A stretch of DNA of 64,000 nucleotides from Sinonovacula constricta (taxonomy: Eukaryota > Mollusca > Bivalvia > Cardiida > Solecurtidae), in NCBI GenBank assembly GCA_007844125.1, contig CM017567.1, positions 33,513,665 to 33,577,664 on the forward strand, written 5' to 3'. Shown piece by piece: positions 1 to 13,639 of this stretch (positions are counted from its first letter, which is position 1; the number at the start of each line of letters is the position of its first letter). The position numbers and the translations under genes were made by a program. The notes beneath the pieces are model-generated. The model made no database searches and had not been told where the DNA came from. It saw only the letters and a program-made list of their open reading frames with translations.

Positions 1-130
1 ATAAGTTACCGCAGTAGATTTTCGGCAAAAGGACGGACTGTGGTGACTAAACCTGGTTTGTGGAGCGCGCCAAACCTTGCACTTCTTAGAGGATTTTCTT
101 AAGTGCAAACTTTGCAGATAAAAATGTTCA
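1..130 (-). repeat. Double-hairpin leader (DHL) family, copy 1, cut by window edge
   Basis: Read on the minus strand, this matches the leader core of the family described at 62945-63625: the AAACCAGGTTTA block and the GTCGG/CCGAC hairpin region, here diverged. The ATG and signal-peptide part expected next would lie beyond position 1, so this copy cannot be judged complete or broken. Confidence 0.7.
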
Positions 131-2235
131 ATCAAACTCCCGATACAAAATAGACCTCCGCCACTTAGCCTGTTTAACATATAAACATAATCAAAAAGCG
201 AGCTAAAATCAAGAAGTAATTTGCAGATTATTTCTACACCGTGGAAATCGATTTATTACAAACAAAATACTGTATATGAGAAAATGCGAAAGGATACCAT
301 ATGCATCTCAAAATAGCAAGCAATGCTTGCCAGAAACAATAATGGTCGTGTTTTATTAGAAATGCATATTTAATCAGGCATTACTATGACAATTTTATTA
401 GACAATGCAACAAAACCACGATTACAATTATAACATGTATCGTGATAACATTGCATTTAAAAGTCCGATCTCAGGAGGAACAATCCCATTATTAACTTAT
501 TAAGTATATAGTGCTTTATTCTAATCTCATTATAGGAACTGTGTCTTGATTTTCTGTACAAGTAATGTCATAGATAGTGATATAAATTGTATATATGCTA
601 TGGTCTGCTGCATATTATTTCCAGGCATGCCTGGTCTAATTCCTTGTACACTGGATCTGAGGGTAACGTGTTCGAAACTCGAGAATTCGACAATTTGTTT
701 CTAGACTTTAAGCAAGACTATTAACTGCACTTTGATTCAGATACTCTGTACCTGAGTACTGGTTCTACCCAGGACTTAGACTGTCAACAATGAATTATAT
801 TAACTTAAATAACTTATTTTCCAAATGGCTATAAACCTTTTTAACAAATATGCCACCTGGTTAGTAAGTAGGTTGACAGAGCTTTGCCTGGCACTTTCTG
901 AAAGGATTGTCTTAAAGACATCCAGAAAACAGATCAAAATGAAACCTAGTGATAACACATAACAGAGATCAGAAGTGATAAACAGTCAAAACGTCAGGTT
1001 TAGCTAAATGGTAAAAAAACGTATGTGAGACGTTTTACCCATTGCTTTTAAATTTGTTAATTCATTGTACATTGTCACCATATTTGTCACAATTAATAAA
1101 GAAAATGTGATGAAAATGTAATGAAACAAAAATAAATCTATTTTACGGACGGTTGGTGAGGGAATAATATTATGACTCTTAGCAGAAAGGTGGCACAAAG
1201 TCCTTAGTTGTCAAGAAAAAAAAATGGGGCAAACCATTGTATATAACTGGCGAATAGTTATTGTAAAATATAAACAACGGCATAATATTAATGACACTTG
1301 TGTTTAAGAGAGAAAAAATAAAGACTGTTAATGCAAGGGTTTAATATACTATCAATTTCTTTAATCTGCATGAAATGGGGACCTGTTTAGGCAATGATGC
1401 TTCTTGTATGCAACATTTATTTGCGTTTATTAAATAAATTATGGACAAAGATTTATGTTTGCATGCTGTTTATAGTAAACTATGTGTATACGTCTACGTG
1501 CTTCACAAAAACCACTTGATGAAATTGAGTATTTAGGACAAACCTTTATCTATGTGAATTTTCTAATATAGTTGCGAGTTGCAAGGTACATTACACCGTT
1601 CGAAAATTATAACTTTCGAACAAAAGATATTTTGAACATTAGACCTAATGAACAGCGGGGCTTTAGTAATGCCACGTGTTACAAGGTAAATAGGAATATA
1701 CTCAGCTATGTAGGTTCTTTTTTTAAGAAATAAGAAATTGGGAACATCTTTAGCGATGCAGGTCGGTGTTGCATATTTAGGATGTGTTTTGTTTTCATTT
1801 TTACAATCGTAATTACACAATTAAGAAACGACACGTTCACATTTGAGATAGATTATTCATATACAGAAAAATCGCGTTATTACAACAATAAAAACATCAC
1901 ATACAATATTTAAAAGTATATATCAAGTAGATAATATACCTTAGCTTAACAATATATAATTATTATAATGTATCTGTTCTAGTATTAAAAGGTTTAGAGG
2001 TTTTCTATCTTAATATCTTTGAATTTTGTATTATTAAGCACCAGATGTATACGTGTGGTATATGGCACAATGAACAATGCACATGTTTAAGTGTATGTAG
2101 CGCGTAACAAAACATTAATTCTGATGTAACTTTTTTTCATTTAAGCACATACTTTACCCTTTGAATCAGTTTCGTACTCGCCGTAAAGGAGAAACTGATG
2201 TCAACATTGGGTAACCGTTCCTTATGAGTTTTTAT
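131..2235. other. AT-rich DNA without recognised feature
   Basis: Both strands hold only short, low-complexity-biased open frames. No splice-flanked coding stretch, tRNA, terminal inverted repeat or tandem array was recognised. Confidence 0.5.
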
Positions 2236-2445
2236 CTACTGCACATATTGTACATATGTTGATAGTTTACGTTATTACTAGTTATTTTGTCTGTATATTT
2301 AGTTCATTTGATCTGTTTTAAATTCCGTTGCAGGTGCTTAATGGTAGTTGTCTCACTTCGACGGGGTATTTGTATTTACACTGTTTGATAGAAACATCTT
2401 TTTCGAAACCGCTTCACAAACCACAAAGCAAAAGCAATCAACAAT
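2236..2445 (+). repeat. DHL family, copy 2, upstream part only
   Basis: The stretch from the TGTACATATGTTGATAGTTT block through the TTTACACTGTTTG block aligns with the region just upstream of the double hairpin in the copies at 37090 and 63240. The match ends before the hairpins and the ATG, so this is a 3'-truncated copy. The small open frame across it at 2328-2516 is not conserved in the other copies and is probably not coding. Confidence 0.6.
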
Positions 2446-3470
2446 CACATTTACAGTCGGGTTCATTTACATCCTTTGTGGCAAAAACACGGCCTAGATT
2501 GTGCTGCGTGGCTTAATACCGTGGGAATAATTGAATTATTCGACCGTCTAATTAAATCAAGTGAACACAATTCAGTCGACCTGTTCGATGTTATTTCTGT
2601 TGCAAATGGACGAAGATAGTTGAAAGCTTAGAGGCAACGGAATAGGGCATACTTGTCTCATAAAAACTTGCATATAAATGACAGGGTAAATACTCAATGA
2701 TCTTATGCAAAAATGTTTTATTTTATTTAGACATAAGTAGTTATTAAAGGTGGTAACCGAATGTGTGCCTATATCACATATATGTAACAATATCGGACCT
2801 TTGTTTTTTGTGCATGTGTGCATAATTTCTGTAGAGAAACACCATCCTTAAGTCTAAGTTATTTCTACGATTTTTAACACGATCTCAAGTCTGGAGCAGT
2901 AACATTCTCTAATCAACAGTTAAATGCCAATACCTTTCAAATCTATAAATAGGAACGACTGGGATTTTTGCTAAAAATAGACAGCGACGTCACAGCGGAT
3001 GACGTGGATGAGTTAAACATAAGTGGTGACGTGTTGTGGTTTTTTAGTTAAAGAAATAGCTAACTGTGCTACGTGGCACAGATGGGAAGTACATGTTTTT
3101 ATTGTTTACCGTTTATTGACATGTTGAACGAAAATAGTTTTGGTCTAAACTGTCGAAAACCACCCTTAAAGAATAGTTTAATGTCATGAATTTCCAAATT
3201 AATTAATTGTTTTCCGCCCAGTGCTGAAAATAAATATATGAAAGTCTATACCTAATTCTTTGATAAATATGTCAGCATTTTATTTTGGGCGTTCACAATT
3301 CAACCAAATTTACATCAAATGTTCTTAAGTAACAACATGAATACACGTTGTTTTAATTCTGTATCCAGGTTTAAACAGTAATAACTTGTCATCAATATTA
3401 TCTTGAAAGTAAACTATCTTAATTATACATGTATGTTTTTAAGGTAAATAAGCAATAAATACTGTAATTG
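2446..3470. other. AT-rich DNA without recognised feature
   Basis: No repeat unit, coding exon or RNA gene recognised between the leader fragment and the AAAT tract. Confidence 0.5.
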
Positions 3471-3537
3471 ATAAATAAATAAAAAATAAATAAATAAAAA
3501 ATAAATAAATAAATAAATAAGCACACAAATAAATGAA

Positions 3538-3588
<51 letters not shown>

Positions 3589-3662
3589 ATATTTAAATAA
3601 ATAAATAAATAACCAAGCAGACAAACAAATAAATAAATAAACAAAAAAATAAATAAATAAAC
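3471..3662. repeat. (AAAT)n microsatellite, interrupted
   Basis: Tetranucleotide AAAT/TTTA repeats run for about 190 bp with interruptions near 3520 and 3615. Open frames rich in Tyr, Leu, Ile and Phe on the minus strand are by-products of the repeat. Confidence 0.95.
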
Positions 3663-3937
3663 ATGTTGTTCAACTTAAACTATACCTTTCGGATACACTT
3701 AAAATAACGCACCCATGTGATACAATAATTATGCAAGAATCATTATATATTTGTTGTTTTGAAACACAACGAGGATGAGCTAGTATTAACCATTCGATGA
3801 TCTTAAATCATCACTAACTTTCATACTTTGTACCACCAGTTACTCTGAATTGAAGTGAAATACAGTAGTCTTAAAAGTGTCTCCGTGTGATATAAATTAT
3901 TTGTTGAGGTATTTTATAAAAAAAATTGTGCTTCCAT

Positions 3938-5169
<1,232 letters not shown>

Positions 5170-5170
5170 T

Positions 5171-5203
<33 letters not shown>
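5170..5203. repeat. (GTT)n microsatellite
   Basis: About eleven GTT units in a row. Confidence 0.95.
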
Positions 5204-6385
5204 TAAAGCATATTTTGTAAGTACATAATATATACTTCCGTTTTACAACCACGTATCTCTTTAAAAGCCGGTGTTAAAACTCGGGCCCTAATTTGCCGTG
5301 AACAGCGTGTAAAGCACCCCAAAGTCTATCATATGCTGCAGATATCTCTAAGCAACTAATAACCATCTAAGTAAAATGTCCCAGTAAATTTAAGGTTTTA
5401 GTTTAGCGTATATCTTAACCCTTTTAGCAAGTAGTTTTTCGATGCATTAACTGTTGTGGCAAATTTCCCTCGGGACTCGCTTTTCCTGATGTTCGAAACA
5501 TTGGTTCTGGTATTGAGATAATTAGAACTCCTAGGCATGCATAACAATATGGGATTACATATTGACATATAACTGTTCCTGTGATTACTTATATATTCAT
5601 AGCAAGATAGCATTGTTAGTATTGTTTCAATTAATTATGTGTGCCATAAATCGCTGTCTTATTACAAATAAGAGACATAGCATAGCGTGTATATTTTATT
5701 TTAATATTGTTTTGTTTTTTTCTTAGCAAGCTTTGCAAGCGTATACCGACGCTTAGATGATATATATCTAATAGCTTGCATAATTTGTAAACATTGTCAA
5801 ATATTCCATTCACTTAAGGCAGCGACATCGTTATAAAATGATAAATGATGTCATCCGGAGTAATTAATTTTAAATTTAATTGGAGTAACCAATAATGTTG
5901 GTTATTATAAGAACGTAGCTGCTATGAAAGAATGCCTTTGATGTGAGTCATTGATCTTCACTGATGAAATTTGTGAAAGTTTGATGGAATGGGACTGTCT
6001 AATTAGAGCTTTACCAAAAATGTTCCATGGGCATCGAGCTTGTATTCTTCGAAATATTTGTTGTAATACTGTGTCATATTCCTTTTAAAGAAACATTATC
6101 TAGTACACAGAATCTAGTTAATTTCCAATAGCATTGCGACGCTTTTGACAATTATATATTTTCACATATACAAGTTTTTAAAAAGCTGTTTTTTGTTTAT
6201 ATTGTCTAATAAATAAAACAATTTCATTTATTCATTGAGAATTAAAACATAATTTCTAAAATCAGTTCTAAACCAAAATATTCATGAATGTTTAATTGAT
6301 TTATGTTTTGAGATTTATTTGACAAGTAAAGTGAATCGAACAGGTTATTACTCTTTCACTGTAACTGAGATCATAGTACAAGGTT
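5204..6385. other. AT-rich DNA without recognised feature
   Basis: Small open frames only, for example minus-strand 5398-5613. None has a recognisable domain or splice context. Confidence 0.5.
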
Positions 6386-6395
6386 ACATGTTTGA

Positions 6396-6669
6396 CAGGT
6401 AAGGGAGGCCCCGGGTTCGATCCCGGGCCGCGACATATCAAAGTCGTTAAAAATGGTAGTGGTATAGCTCCCTTGCTAACGCTCAACAAATATAAGGGTA
6501 GTTCCACGACTGGTTGGCCCGGTGTCAGGATAATGTGACTGGGTGTGGTATCATGCCAGGTGTTCACGGCATGATATACACAGTGAAGGCAGCACTATAT
6601 CTGCTTCAAGTGGACACCGTCTCCAGATAACTGAAATACTGTTGGTGGGACGATAATCCCAATAAACAA
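6396..6669 (+). mobile_element. SINE-B retroposon, 5'-truncated, with 10-bp TSD
   Basis: tRNA-derived SINE. The pol III B box GGTTCGATCCC is at 6414-6424. The body contains a TGACTGGGTGTGGTATCATG block and a CAGTGAAGGCAGCAC block, and the tail is CCCAATAAACAAAC. The element lies between perfect direct repeats ACATGTTTGA at 6386-6395 and 6670-6679, which fixes its ends. The A-box half of the head seen in the 48055 copy is missing, so this insertion is 5'-truncated. A minus-strand open frame over it is incidental. Confidence 0.9.
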
Positions 6670-6679
6670 ACATGTTTGA

Positions 6680-7112
6680 TCATGGCGTACACCTTCTACA
6701 GCAAATCTATTGTGTGCATGTAGACGTCAGATGAGTTTTTTTTTGCTTTTATACCGTATTTATTTAACAATTTTAATACGTCTAATCAAACAGAATGATG
6801 CAATCAAATATTTACCACCTTACATTTATGCAAGTATATTTTCCAAAGTGGTTTATAGTTAAAGGTATATTTGGACTGGAAGGTTTTAAAATTGCATTTT
6901 TTTACCATCAATGATAAATAAAAATATGCTCAAAGGGTTCTTTATTAATATGATATGTTGCATCCGAAGCGAACATCCAACATGGGCACTACAATGTATA
7001 ATGCGTTCTTTTTAATATTAATAACATCTTTAATTCGCATTTGATAACATCTACAATAGGGATTAGGGTAAATTAACTATGTATAAACAGAAAAGTACTC
7101 CTTCATATGTTG
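6680..7112. other. AT-rich DNA without recognised feature
   Basis: Separates the SINE from the transposon. Nothing recognised. Confidence 0.5.
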
Positions 7113-7120
7113 CTATTGAA

Positions 7121-7270
7121 TAGGGTGGCTCTTAAAATGGTGATTTTTCAAAAATCAATATCTTTAAAAGTCTTACCCCTCAAATGTGTTCCATTTGATG
7201 AGAAAACACTTTGTGGAAAGTTTAAACAATATATTTTAATATTTAGAGGTAGCTCAATGACCTTGAAAAT
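7121..7270 (+). repeat. Left terminal/subterminal inverted repeat of the transposon
   Basis: Pairs with 9945-10086 in inverse orientation. Matching blocks are TAGGGTGG at the tip, TGTGTTCC in the middle, and AGAGGTAGCTCAATGA at 7245-7260, which is perfectly shared about 130 bp inside each end. Confidence 0.88.
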
Positions 7271-7373
7271 CAGAAAAATAGTAAAAAAATCAACAAAATG
7301 TCTATATTTTATATATATAATTTATTTTCAACTGTTCATCACTTTTTGTTCAAACAGTTTACAATACTTTAGT

Positions 7374-9323
7374 CTAAAAGTTTCCACCAAAACTAAACAG
7401 AGTTTTAGGGCACATTAGTGTTTGTTTCCTGCTATCCGGATATAATCTCCGGTGTTCCTCAACGACTTGCAGTAGGAACTGCAGTTGAGTTTCATGTTCG
7501 ATTAACAGTCCCCTATACTCCTGAATTAGAGCAACACCACGCTCAGCTTGATCATTTACAACTCTTAGAGACTCCAGTGCTTCTCTTGCTTGTTTGTAAT
7601 CGTCTCTATCATGCCACGCATCTGGATCAACATCGAGAAAGTCATGCGGAATATCCATCATTTGAAACAGTTTCACAGACCTTGGTGTAACAAAGTCATG
7701 TAGGTTGTTGCCTGTGAGTGATTTAAGATCAACTGATGCTTTCTTGGAATGGTCATGTTGTTCATCTTGGTCAACGTCCATCTTTAACGCCTCAATCATA
7801 CTTCGTTTTGTTGCGGAGCTGACATTACAATAAAAATACGCCAGGCCGACAAGTTCTGGAGACAGGTACCATAAGTGGTTGGATAACTTCAGTGCTGTTG
7901 CCTTCTAGATGTTTTCATGAATTGATTTGTACTTAAGAAGTGACATCAATAATTGTAAGTCATTAGAAGGCGCACATACCACCTGAGCTGATGAGAACCG
8001 CGCTTTCAAGTAGACACGAACAACAAACACACACACGTCACGCAATCCTCATTCTTCTGCAGGGGTAAGCTTGAACTGAGCCTTGAACATCCAGATTTTG
8101 AGACTGTATATAACCGTGGACATCCAACGTGCATGGTGCATTGCACATGGTGACATGAATGACACTCCACATGCAGGGGCTGAACCAAGAAAAACGATCA
8201 CAAGTTCCAGGAACTCTTTATAATCGTCTCTTGGCAGCAACCCTGTTGCCAATTTCCCAGTCTTCAATTGCCTCAAATACAGCAGCAGTCGCAGATTCAA
8301 GCTTAGCAACTGTCAGTAGTTGTGAAACATTTTTTCCTGTCACTAACACTGGGAGGCTGTCAACCTTTTCCTTTCCATTCAAATCTTTTATAAGCTTTCC
8401 ATCCGAGTGAACTAAAGAGGAACATTACTCTGATTTTTTTCCTTTATTACTGCAGCTCTCTTTTGTCGGAATTCCGATCTGTTTCTTCTTATTGTGGATC
8501 GGTTAATAGCAAGTTCATTAACATTTTGGCCCAAGCTTTTTGCTGTTTTGGTAATGAACATTGTAGCCTGTCGGTCTGATACTTTAGTATTATATAAAGT
8601 CATTGCAAGTTATTGTGTAATAACACTTTTTCGCCCTCGTTTTCTTTTAACGCCACGAGTAACATCACCCCAACAGCCCCTACACATTTTTCATCCAATT
8701 TGTCACCGTCTTCTGCTGAGCTGGTATCTGTTGTATCAGAACTTGAAGAAATAAGCTCAGCTGTTGAACAACTTGCTTGCTGACTATCTTCCATTTTGCG
8801 TCTTCTTGTCTGCATTCCTATTGTTCTTTGTGTTGCCCTTTTCTCCTTATCAGCTAGCGCTTGATCTACTCCGACCATTGATCCTTTTCTTCCTTTTTTC
8901 ACGCTGGGCTAGCAAAAAATCCTTATCTTCTTGTAATATTGATGGACTGGTAAGAGCGTTGGCATGAGCAACATCAAAAAGATCATCAAGCTTGGAAACA
9001 AAGTCTGCCTCTTTTGCAAGTTGAGTTGGTGAATTGGTTCGACCTTTGTTTTTCTTTAAAAGTTTCCAATCTTCAAACACTTTATCAAGCTTAGTTTTAC
9101 AGTTCTGGTGATTCTTTATTGGAAGTCAAGCTTTCAACCAAAACTTTGCTATTTCTGTAATAGTAACTGCTGATGATTGTCTGATTGTTTGTTTAAGTTC
9201 AATATGGTGATGTAGAAAAAGTCCAAGAGTCATACGCAATGATGGTAGCTTGCTGCCCGTTAAAACGGTTACTGGTTCTCCAAGAAGATACAACTTAGTT
9301 TTGGATCTTGTTACCTTTGCCAT
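7374..9323 (-). pseudogene. Transposase-like gene, multiply broken and internally deleted
   Basis: Reading on the minus strand from the ATG at 9323, pieces in successive frames line up as one protein. N-terminal piece: MAKVTRSKTKLYLLGEP... (9323-9126). Then FEDWKLLKKNKGR...DDLFDVAHANAL (to about 8895), ADKEKRA plus a Ser/Asp-rich linker, KVSDRQA...INRSTIRRNR (8600-8412), SLPVLVTGKNVSQLL, PRDDYKEFLELVIVFLG...MHHARWMSTVIYSLKIW (8250-8049), LSNHLWYLSPELVGLAYF, and a C-terminal part rich in charged helices ending near 7374. Damage: in-frame stops at 9126, 8610, 8046 and near 7904; frameshifts near 8895, 8670 and 8410; and an apparent deletion joining EDWEIGN to PRDDYKEF near 8240. From memory, similar proteins occur as uncharacterised multicopy genes in several invertebrates, and the missing segment is where a catalytic core would be expected. 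That comparison was not run. Confidence 0.72.
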
Positions 9324-9401
9324 TGTTTATGTCTAAGAGTAATGTACATTACAGGTACAAGTTCTTCATTCTGAATATTTTATTGACACTTAATTGTGTG
9401 T

Positions 9402-9451
9402 ATTATTATTATTTTTATTATTATTTTTATTATTATCATTATTATTATTAT
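9402..9451. repeat. (ATT)n microsatellite inside the transposon
   Basis: ATT/TTATT repeats in the non-coding part between the broken gene and the right inverted end. Confidence 0.85.
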
Positions 9452-9944
9452 TAAATAATCATTATCAAAATATTGTTATCTGAAACTTTTAATATACTGT
9501 TTTGTTTAACATTCAAGTTAACTTGCCAAAAGAAGTGTGTTTACATTAAGAAGTAAATTACATTATACTTGCTTTGTAAGCATCAGCTTAGAATCCACAT
9601 TCCTTTCCTGATCATTCACAAAGCATCATCGCCATAATTTTAAATCATTTTTAATTTGTTCACACTGATATTTTTTTATATTTATAGCTGATTAAAGATA
9701 GCTCATGTATAATCTTTGCTTTCAGTGCTCTGTTGCTTATTTGTTCTGAATCACCACTGGAACTGGTGTTGTTTGTAACTTGATTTCTCTCATTGTCTGT
9801 CGTCAAACCATAATTGAGTAATGTGTGTTATTCAAATTGTAGGAAATGTCAATTCTGCAAGCAGTTTGTAATATAAACAAAATCTAAACCACTGAAGCTT
9901 CACATAATAATATCCTGATTTTTTCAACTAAAAACCAGGAAACC

Positions 9945-10086
9945 TAAAATTTCAATGTCATTGAGCTACCTCTATATATTGTTTAATTGTGGTTAAATTT
10001 GGCCAAATATGTTTTTTTACATAAAGGAACACAATTAGAGGGTAAGGAACGAAAAAATCAAAAGTCGCAAAATAAGGACCACCCTA
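9945..10086 (-). repeat. Right terminal/subterminal inverted repeat of the transposon
   Basis: The reverse complement starts TAGGGTGGTCCTTATTTT and retains the AGAGGTAGCTCAATGA block shared with the left end. An open frame over this end at 9987-10223 is incidental. Confidence 0.88.
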
Positions 10087-10094
10087 CTATTGAT

Positions 10095-10971
10095 GTTGTA
10101 ATTCGTTGTAATTTTCAGTTTTATCAGTGGGTATACGGACTGAATAGTGAAAATAACATTTCATATAGAAATGAAAATAGTTTTAAGAACATTGTCTTCA
10201 AAACTGGATCAACATCTGGATGACCTTTTAACAAGTTCTAGCGACCGGAACACAAACCCACTCCCTAAGGAACTAAGGAGACACTAGTCTATTAACCTTT
10301 ATCTCACACCGTTAAACTGCGAGTAAAATTCTACTCTTGTAACAATTACCGGGGTTGTTTTTTTCTATCAAATATAAGAGAAATCGACGGCTGAAAGGAC
10401 TGATTGGGCAGGAATGTTTTATTTTAAGAATAAAAATGCAAATAAATATAGGAAATCATGTAATGTCTTAAAATTTCTCGGAACTATCTGATGCAGCTGA
10501 TGTTTTCCTTGGGGCAATGTAGTGTAACGACCGAACAATGATACTAACATATCTAACAAATTAGATTTCTTTTCCAATTTGTCTTCACTATTAAACAAAC
10601 CTAAGATAACGTTTCCTCAAGTAACTTAATCATTGAATTTTCATATCCATTATGAATGCAGATCAAAGGAAATTTAGCTGGCGTGATCACGATCTATTTA
10701 TAGATAAAATCAAATACATTTTATAAGAGCACTGGAACTGTTTTGGTATTGGCACTAGTCCAAAAATCATATTTATCCTTAGAAAAACAACATCATTTCC
10801 AACAGTGTAGTTTAATCTCTTCTGGATTTAACATTTTGTAACGTAATATCCTTTGACACAGACCATGTTTTCTAACTAAGTATATTTTCACGATAAAATG
10901 TCAGCAAAGAAATTAACGCAATAGAAAGTGTGTTAAAATCGGAACTAAGACTCGGGACTGTGGTAACATGT
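10095..10971. other. AT-rich DNA without recognised feature
   Basis: Nothing recognised. A short SINE-like patch near 10235-10310 is too diverged to assign. Confidence 0.45.
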
Positions 10972-11003
10972 AAGTCTCGTTTTTTCGCGCGCCTACGAGA
11001 CTT
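10972..11003. other. Perfect 9-bp hairpin with CGCGCG loop
   Basis: AAGTCTCGT (10972-10980) and ACGAGACTT (10995-11003) pair perfectly around a 14-base loop containing CGCGCG. It lies in a locally GC-richer patch about 240 bp upstream of the candidate start codon at 11244. Role unknown. Confidence 0.6.
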
Positions 11004-11243
11004 GATTTCAGGAATGTAACGCTACTGTAAATGGTGTGACGCTCTCTTGATTCAGCGGAATGAAGTCGGGAGATAAAGATAAACAAGGGATTGATACTTC
11101 AAAATGGGTTATTTATCTTTTGGATAGGAAAGCAGACGCTGTCGAGCACTCAGTATTAAAAAGGTAACTATGACTTTCTGTATTACCCCACCCACGATTC
11201 CCTATGATGAAATTGTAGCGTGTGCTGAGTGAGCGTGCAACTT

Positions 11244-12432
11244 ATGTCCGATAATTCCGGTGCAGAAAGTCTAAGAGCGGAAGTTGTTAAGGTACGTTAA
11301 AACCCTAGAAGTTATATAGCGTATAAAGAAATATCCGCCTCAATTAACCTAGGCAAAGACAAAACAACTGCTATACTTTCAGCAGACAAGGGAATAACCA
11401 CGGTACTTCACAGTCACTCTAAATATGAGTAAAAAAGGGAAACAAAAATGATGTCTTTTAAGCCAACATATAAGGTTCTATAGAGAAATCATTCAACGAA
11501 AAGTGTGAAAAGTAAATTGATATCAAAACTGAAAGAGAGGAAGAAAGACATTCAAATTCAGGACATTTTATTCAAATACTGTGCTACACGAGCGAGTCTG
11601 TTCCCAAGCTGTAAGGTACATAGTTATGATGTACCCCATTTTATAAAGTACGAAAGATTAAAATATAAAAAAGACGAACAAAAGAAGCCATGACCATCTA
11701 CGGCCAATATTTAACCGGGTCGATGGGGTTGGACGGGTTGGATTTACCACCAGTGTTTAACACTCCGCTTGTGTCACGTGACTTTACTAATTCACGTATT
11801 CACGTGCCAATTGGTGAACGAATGTGAACAAGCTGGTGAAGACTGCGTGAAAAAGTTAAAATACACTAAGTAAAAAATATGTACTGTGTTAAGGGTTAAA
11901 ACGAACAAAAACAAACTTATTTAATAATTGTATGTTTCGTTTTATACATATTTTTCTAAAATATCTAAGATAGAGCTAATGCAATACTATCCCTGCAATT
12001 AAAGAGTATACACGGGTCATAACTTCTTTCAACTGTTGTGGTTTCGAATCCCTTTGGTCAAACTATGTACTCCGTACTCTTTCACTCTGATACTAATTTC
12101 TGCATTGTTTATAAATACCATATTTCGAAGAAAATAAGTGCTGTTTTTTTTACTTATAACACGTTTTATTAACTCACATGTGAGCAATTTTATACAAATT
12201 CGTTAACTGCAATATTCATAGCATAAACTATCAATACCATGCTGTTATGTTGTTTTATATTTGGCAGGATCAATCAAAATACCACATGGGGCGTTATGAC
12301 ATTCATCGAACAGTTAGGTTGAGCTCAGAATGCATTAAGCACATTATAAGCATTCTAAGCAGAAACAATGTATTTAAAGCGCGTTGGCAGCGACAAGAAT
12401 TTATAGCAATATTTGATTTGCGGCAGTTTTAA
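11244..12432 (+). CDS. Candidate small two-exon gene, unrecognised product
   Basis: Exon 1 (11244-11291) reads MSDNSGAESLRAEVVK. It is preceded by an in-frame stop at 11226 and ends at AAG|GTACGT, a strong donor in phase 0. A compatible acceptor is TTTGGCAG at 12267, followed in phase 0 by an open frame to the TAA at 12430-12432 beginning DQSKYHMGRYDIHRTVR. Joined, the two would give about 70 residues with no recognised domain or membrane segment. The region upstream is GC-richer than its surroundings and holds the 10972 hairpin. The 976-bp intron and the pairing of these two exons are guesses. Exon 1 is the better supported part, and it may instead lead to other exons. Confidence 0.22.
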
Positions 12433-13639
12433 ATCAAATCAATCAAGAAAAAGCTTTGTCGTGGTTAGTCAACTGCTATCATTTGTATCAGACACAAGAA
12501 AAGTCGTTGGTGCGAAACATCAACGGCGACGATAAAAGAGGCAGAGGTAGATACAATGAAACAATAAGAGAGCAAGAAAAAAGACCTTTGAAACATTATG
12601 GTTTTTATTTGAAAGTTTTCAGTATATATATATAACTCTCAAGATAATTTATGTATGACTTATATTTATGAGACCATAGAATGGATTAAGTAAAAATACA
12701 AAAGCAAAATGCGATAGCATTTAACAGGTTTTCAGATGTTACATATGTAGATGTTACATGTGTAGAAAAAAAATAGATAAATATGATAAAAGGTAAAATT
12801 ATATCATAAAGATGTTCCAACGTTTATGATTGCTCAAGAAGTTCCATGTTTTATGTGTGCCCTAAAGACAAAACAAAGCGGTAAACGTCACAAAAATAAT
12901 ACAAAGTTTATGTATGTCGTAAAGATAATACAAGGCTCATGGTCGGTACTATGAAACAAGTTCTTTGATCAAGCTACAATTCGGTGGGAATAATTGCATT
13001 ATACACATGTCTTCGTGAATCAAGTCAAATTATCGTCTGACATTTCTCTGTTTCTTCAGCAAGAAGACTGTCAAAGAAGAGGATGCGAGTGTACAGTGAA
13101 GGAATTTGTGGCAATGCTAAGGGATGATTGCACATAATGTGCTTTCCTGAAATCCAACAATCAGGTGCACGAAAAGGAACAATTTTGTTCAGAGTAAAAA
13201 AAGAATCACTCATTTGATGTATTGAATAAACGTACCTTGGTATTTTCTTTATTCACATATATGTATTATTATCTCACTATTATGGGACCAGGCAATACAC
13301 AGTAAGACTCTGTAAGACAAGGAAATGTTTTTTTTCACAGACAAGTTTCGAATTACATTAAACAAAGACGATCGTAGTGCGAAAAATATGTCCATTAAAC
13401 TGTTGAAACGATTCTTGTCTACATTTAAGTTTTCCTAATGTTGAAAATATTTGAATTTTAATCTTCTTAAATGTTTATGTTGCTGTTCTAGTAATTGTTT
13501 ACACACATTTGATGTAAATTTTGTTTAATATCCGAATGGGAATACCAAATTAGAATCGATTTTCAACTACTGCTGGTTCAGCCGACATTACAGTTAACCA
13601 CCTGGTCATTGGCTGTATTCCTTAAATCCGTACTATGGC
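12433..13639. other. No supported gene
   Basis: A 62-codon open frame on the minus strand at 13025-13213 (MSDSFFTLNKIVPFRAPDC...) is the only notable frame. It has no recognised homology or clear splice sites. Confidence 0.4.

Larger units (their letters stand above)
7121..10086 (-). mobile_element. hAT-like DNA transposon, about 2.97 kb, decayed
   Basis: The two ends are inverted copies beginning TAGGGTGG. They are flanked by near-identical 8-bp direct repeats, CTATTGAA (7113-7120) and CTATTGAT (10087-10094). Seen directly: the inverted ends, the flanking repeats and a minus-strand coding remnant between them. Known of the family: hAT elements make 8-bp TSDs, often nTnnnnAn, and their ends begin YARNG; both fit here. 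Inference: this is a single hAT-type insertion, now inactive because its gene is broken. The coding remnant itself was not recognised as a canonical hAT transposase, so another superfamily with 8-bp TSDs (P, KDZ) is not excluded. Confidence 0.82.

Noticed and set aside
7418..8967. Plus-strand frames of 60-90 codons
   Set aside because: They are antisense to the transposase-like pseudogene, whose minus-strand pieces form one coherent protein.
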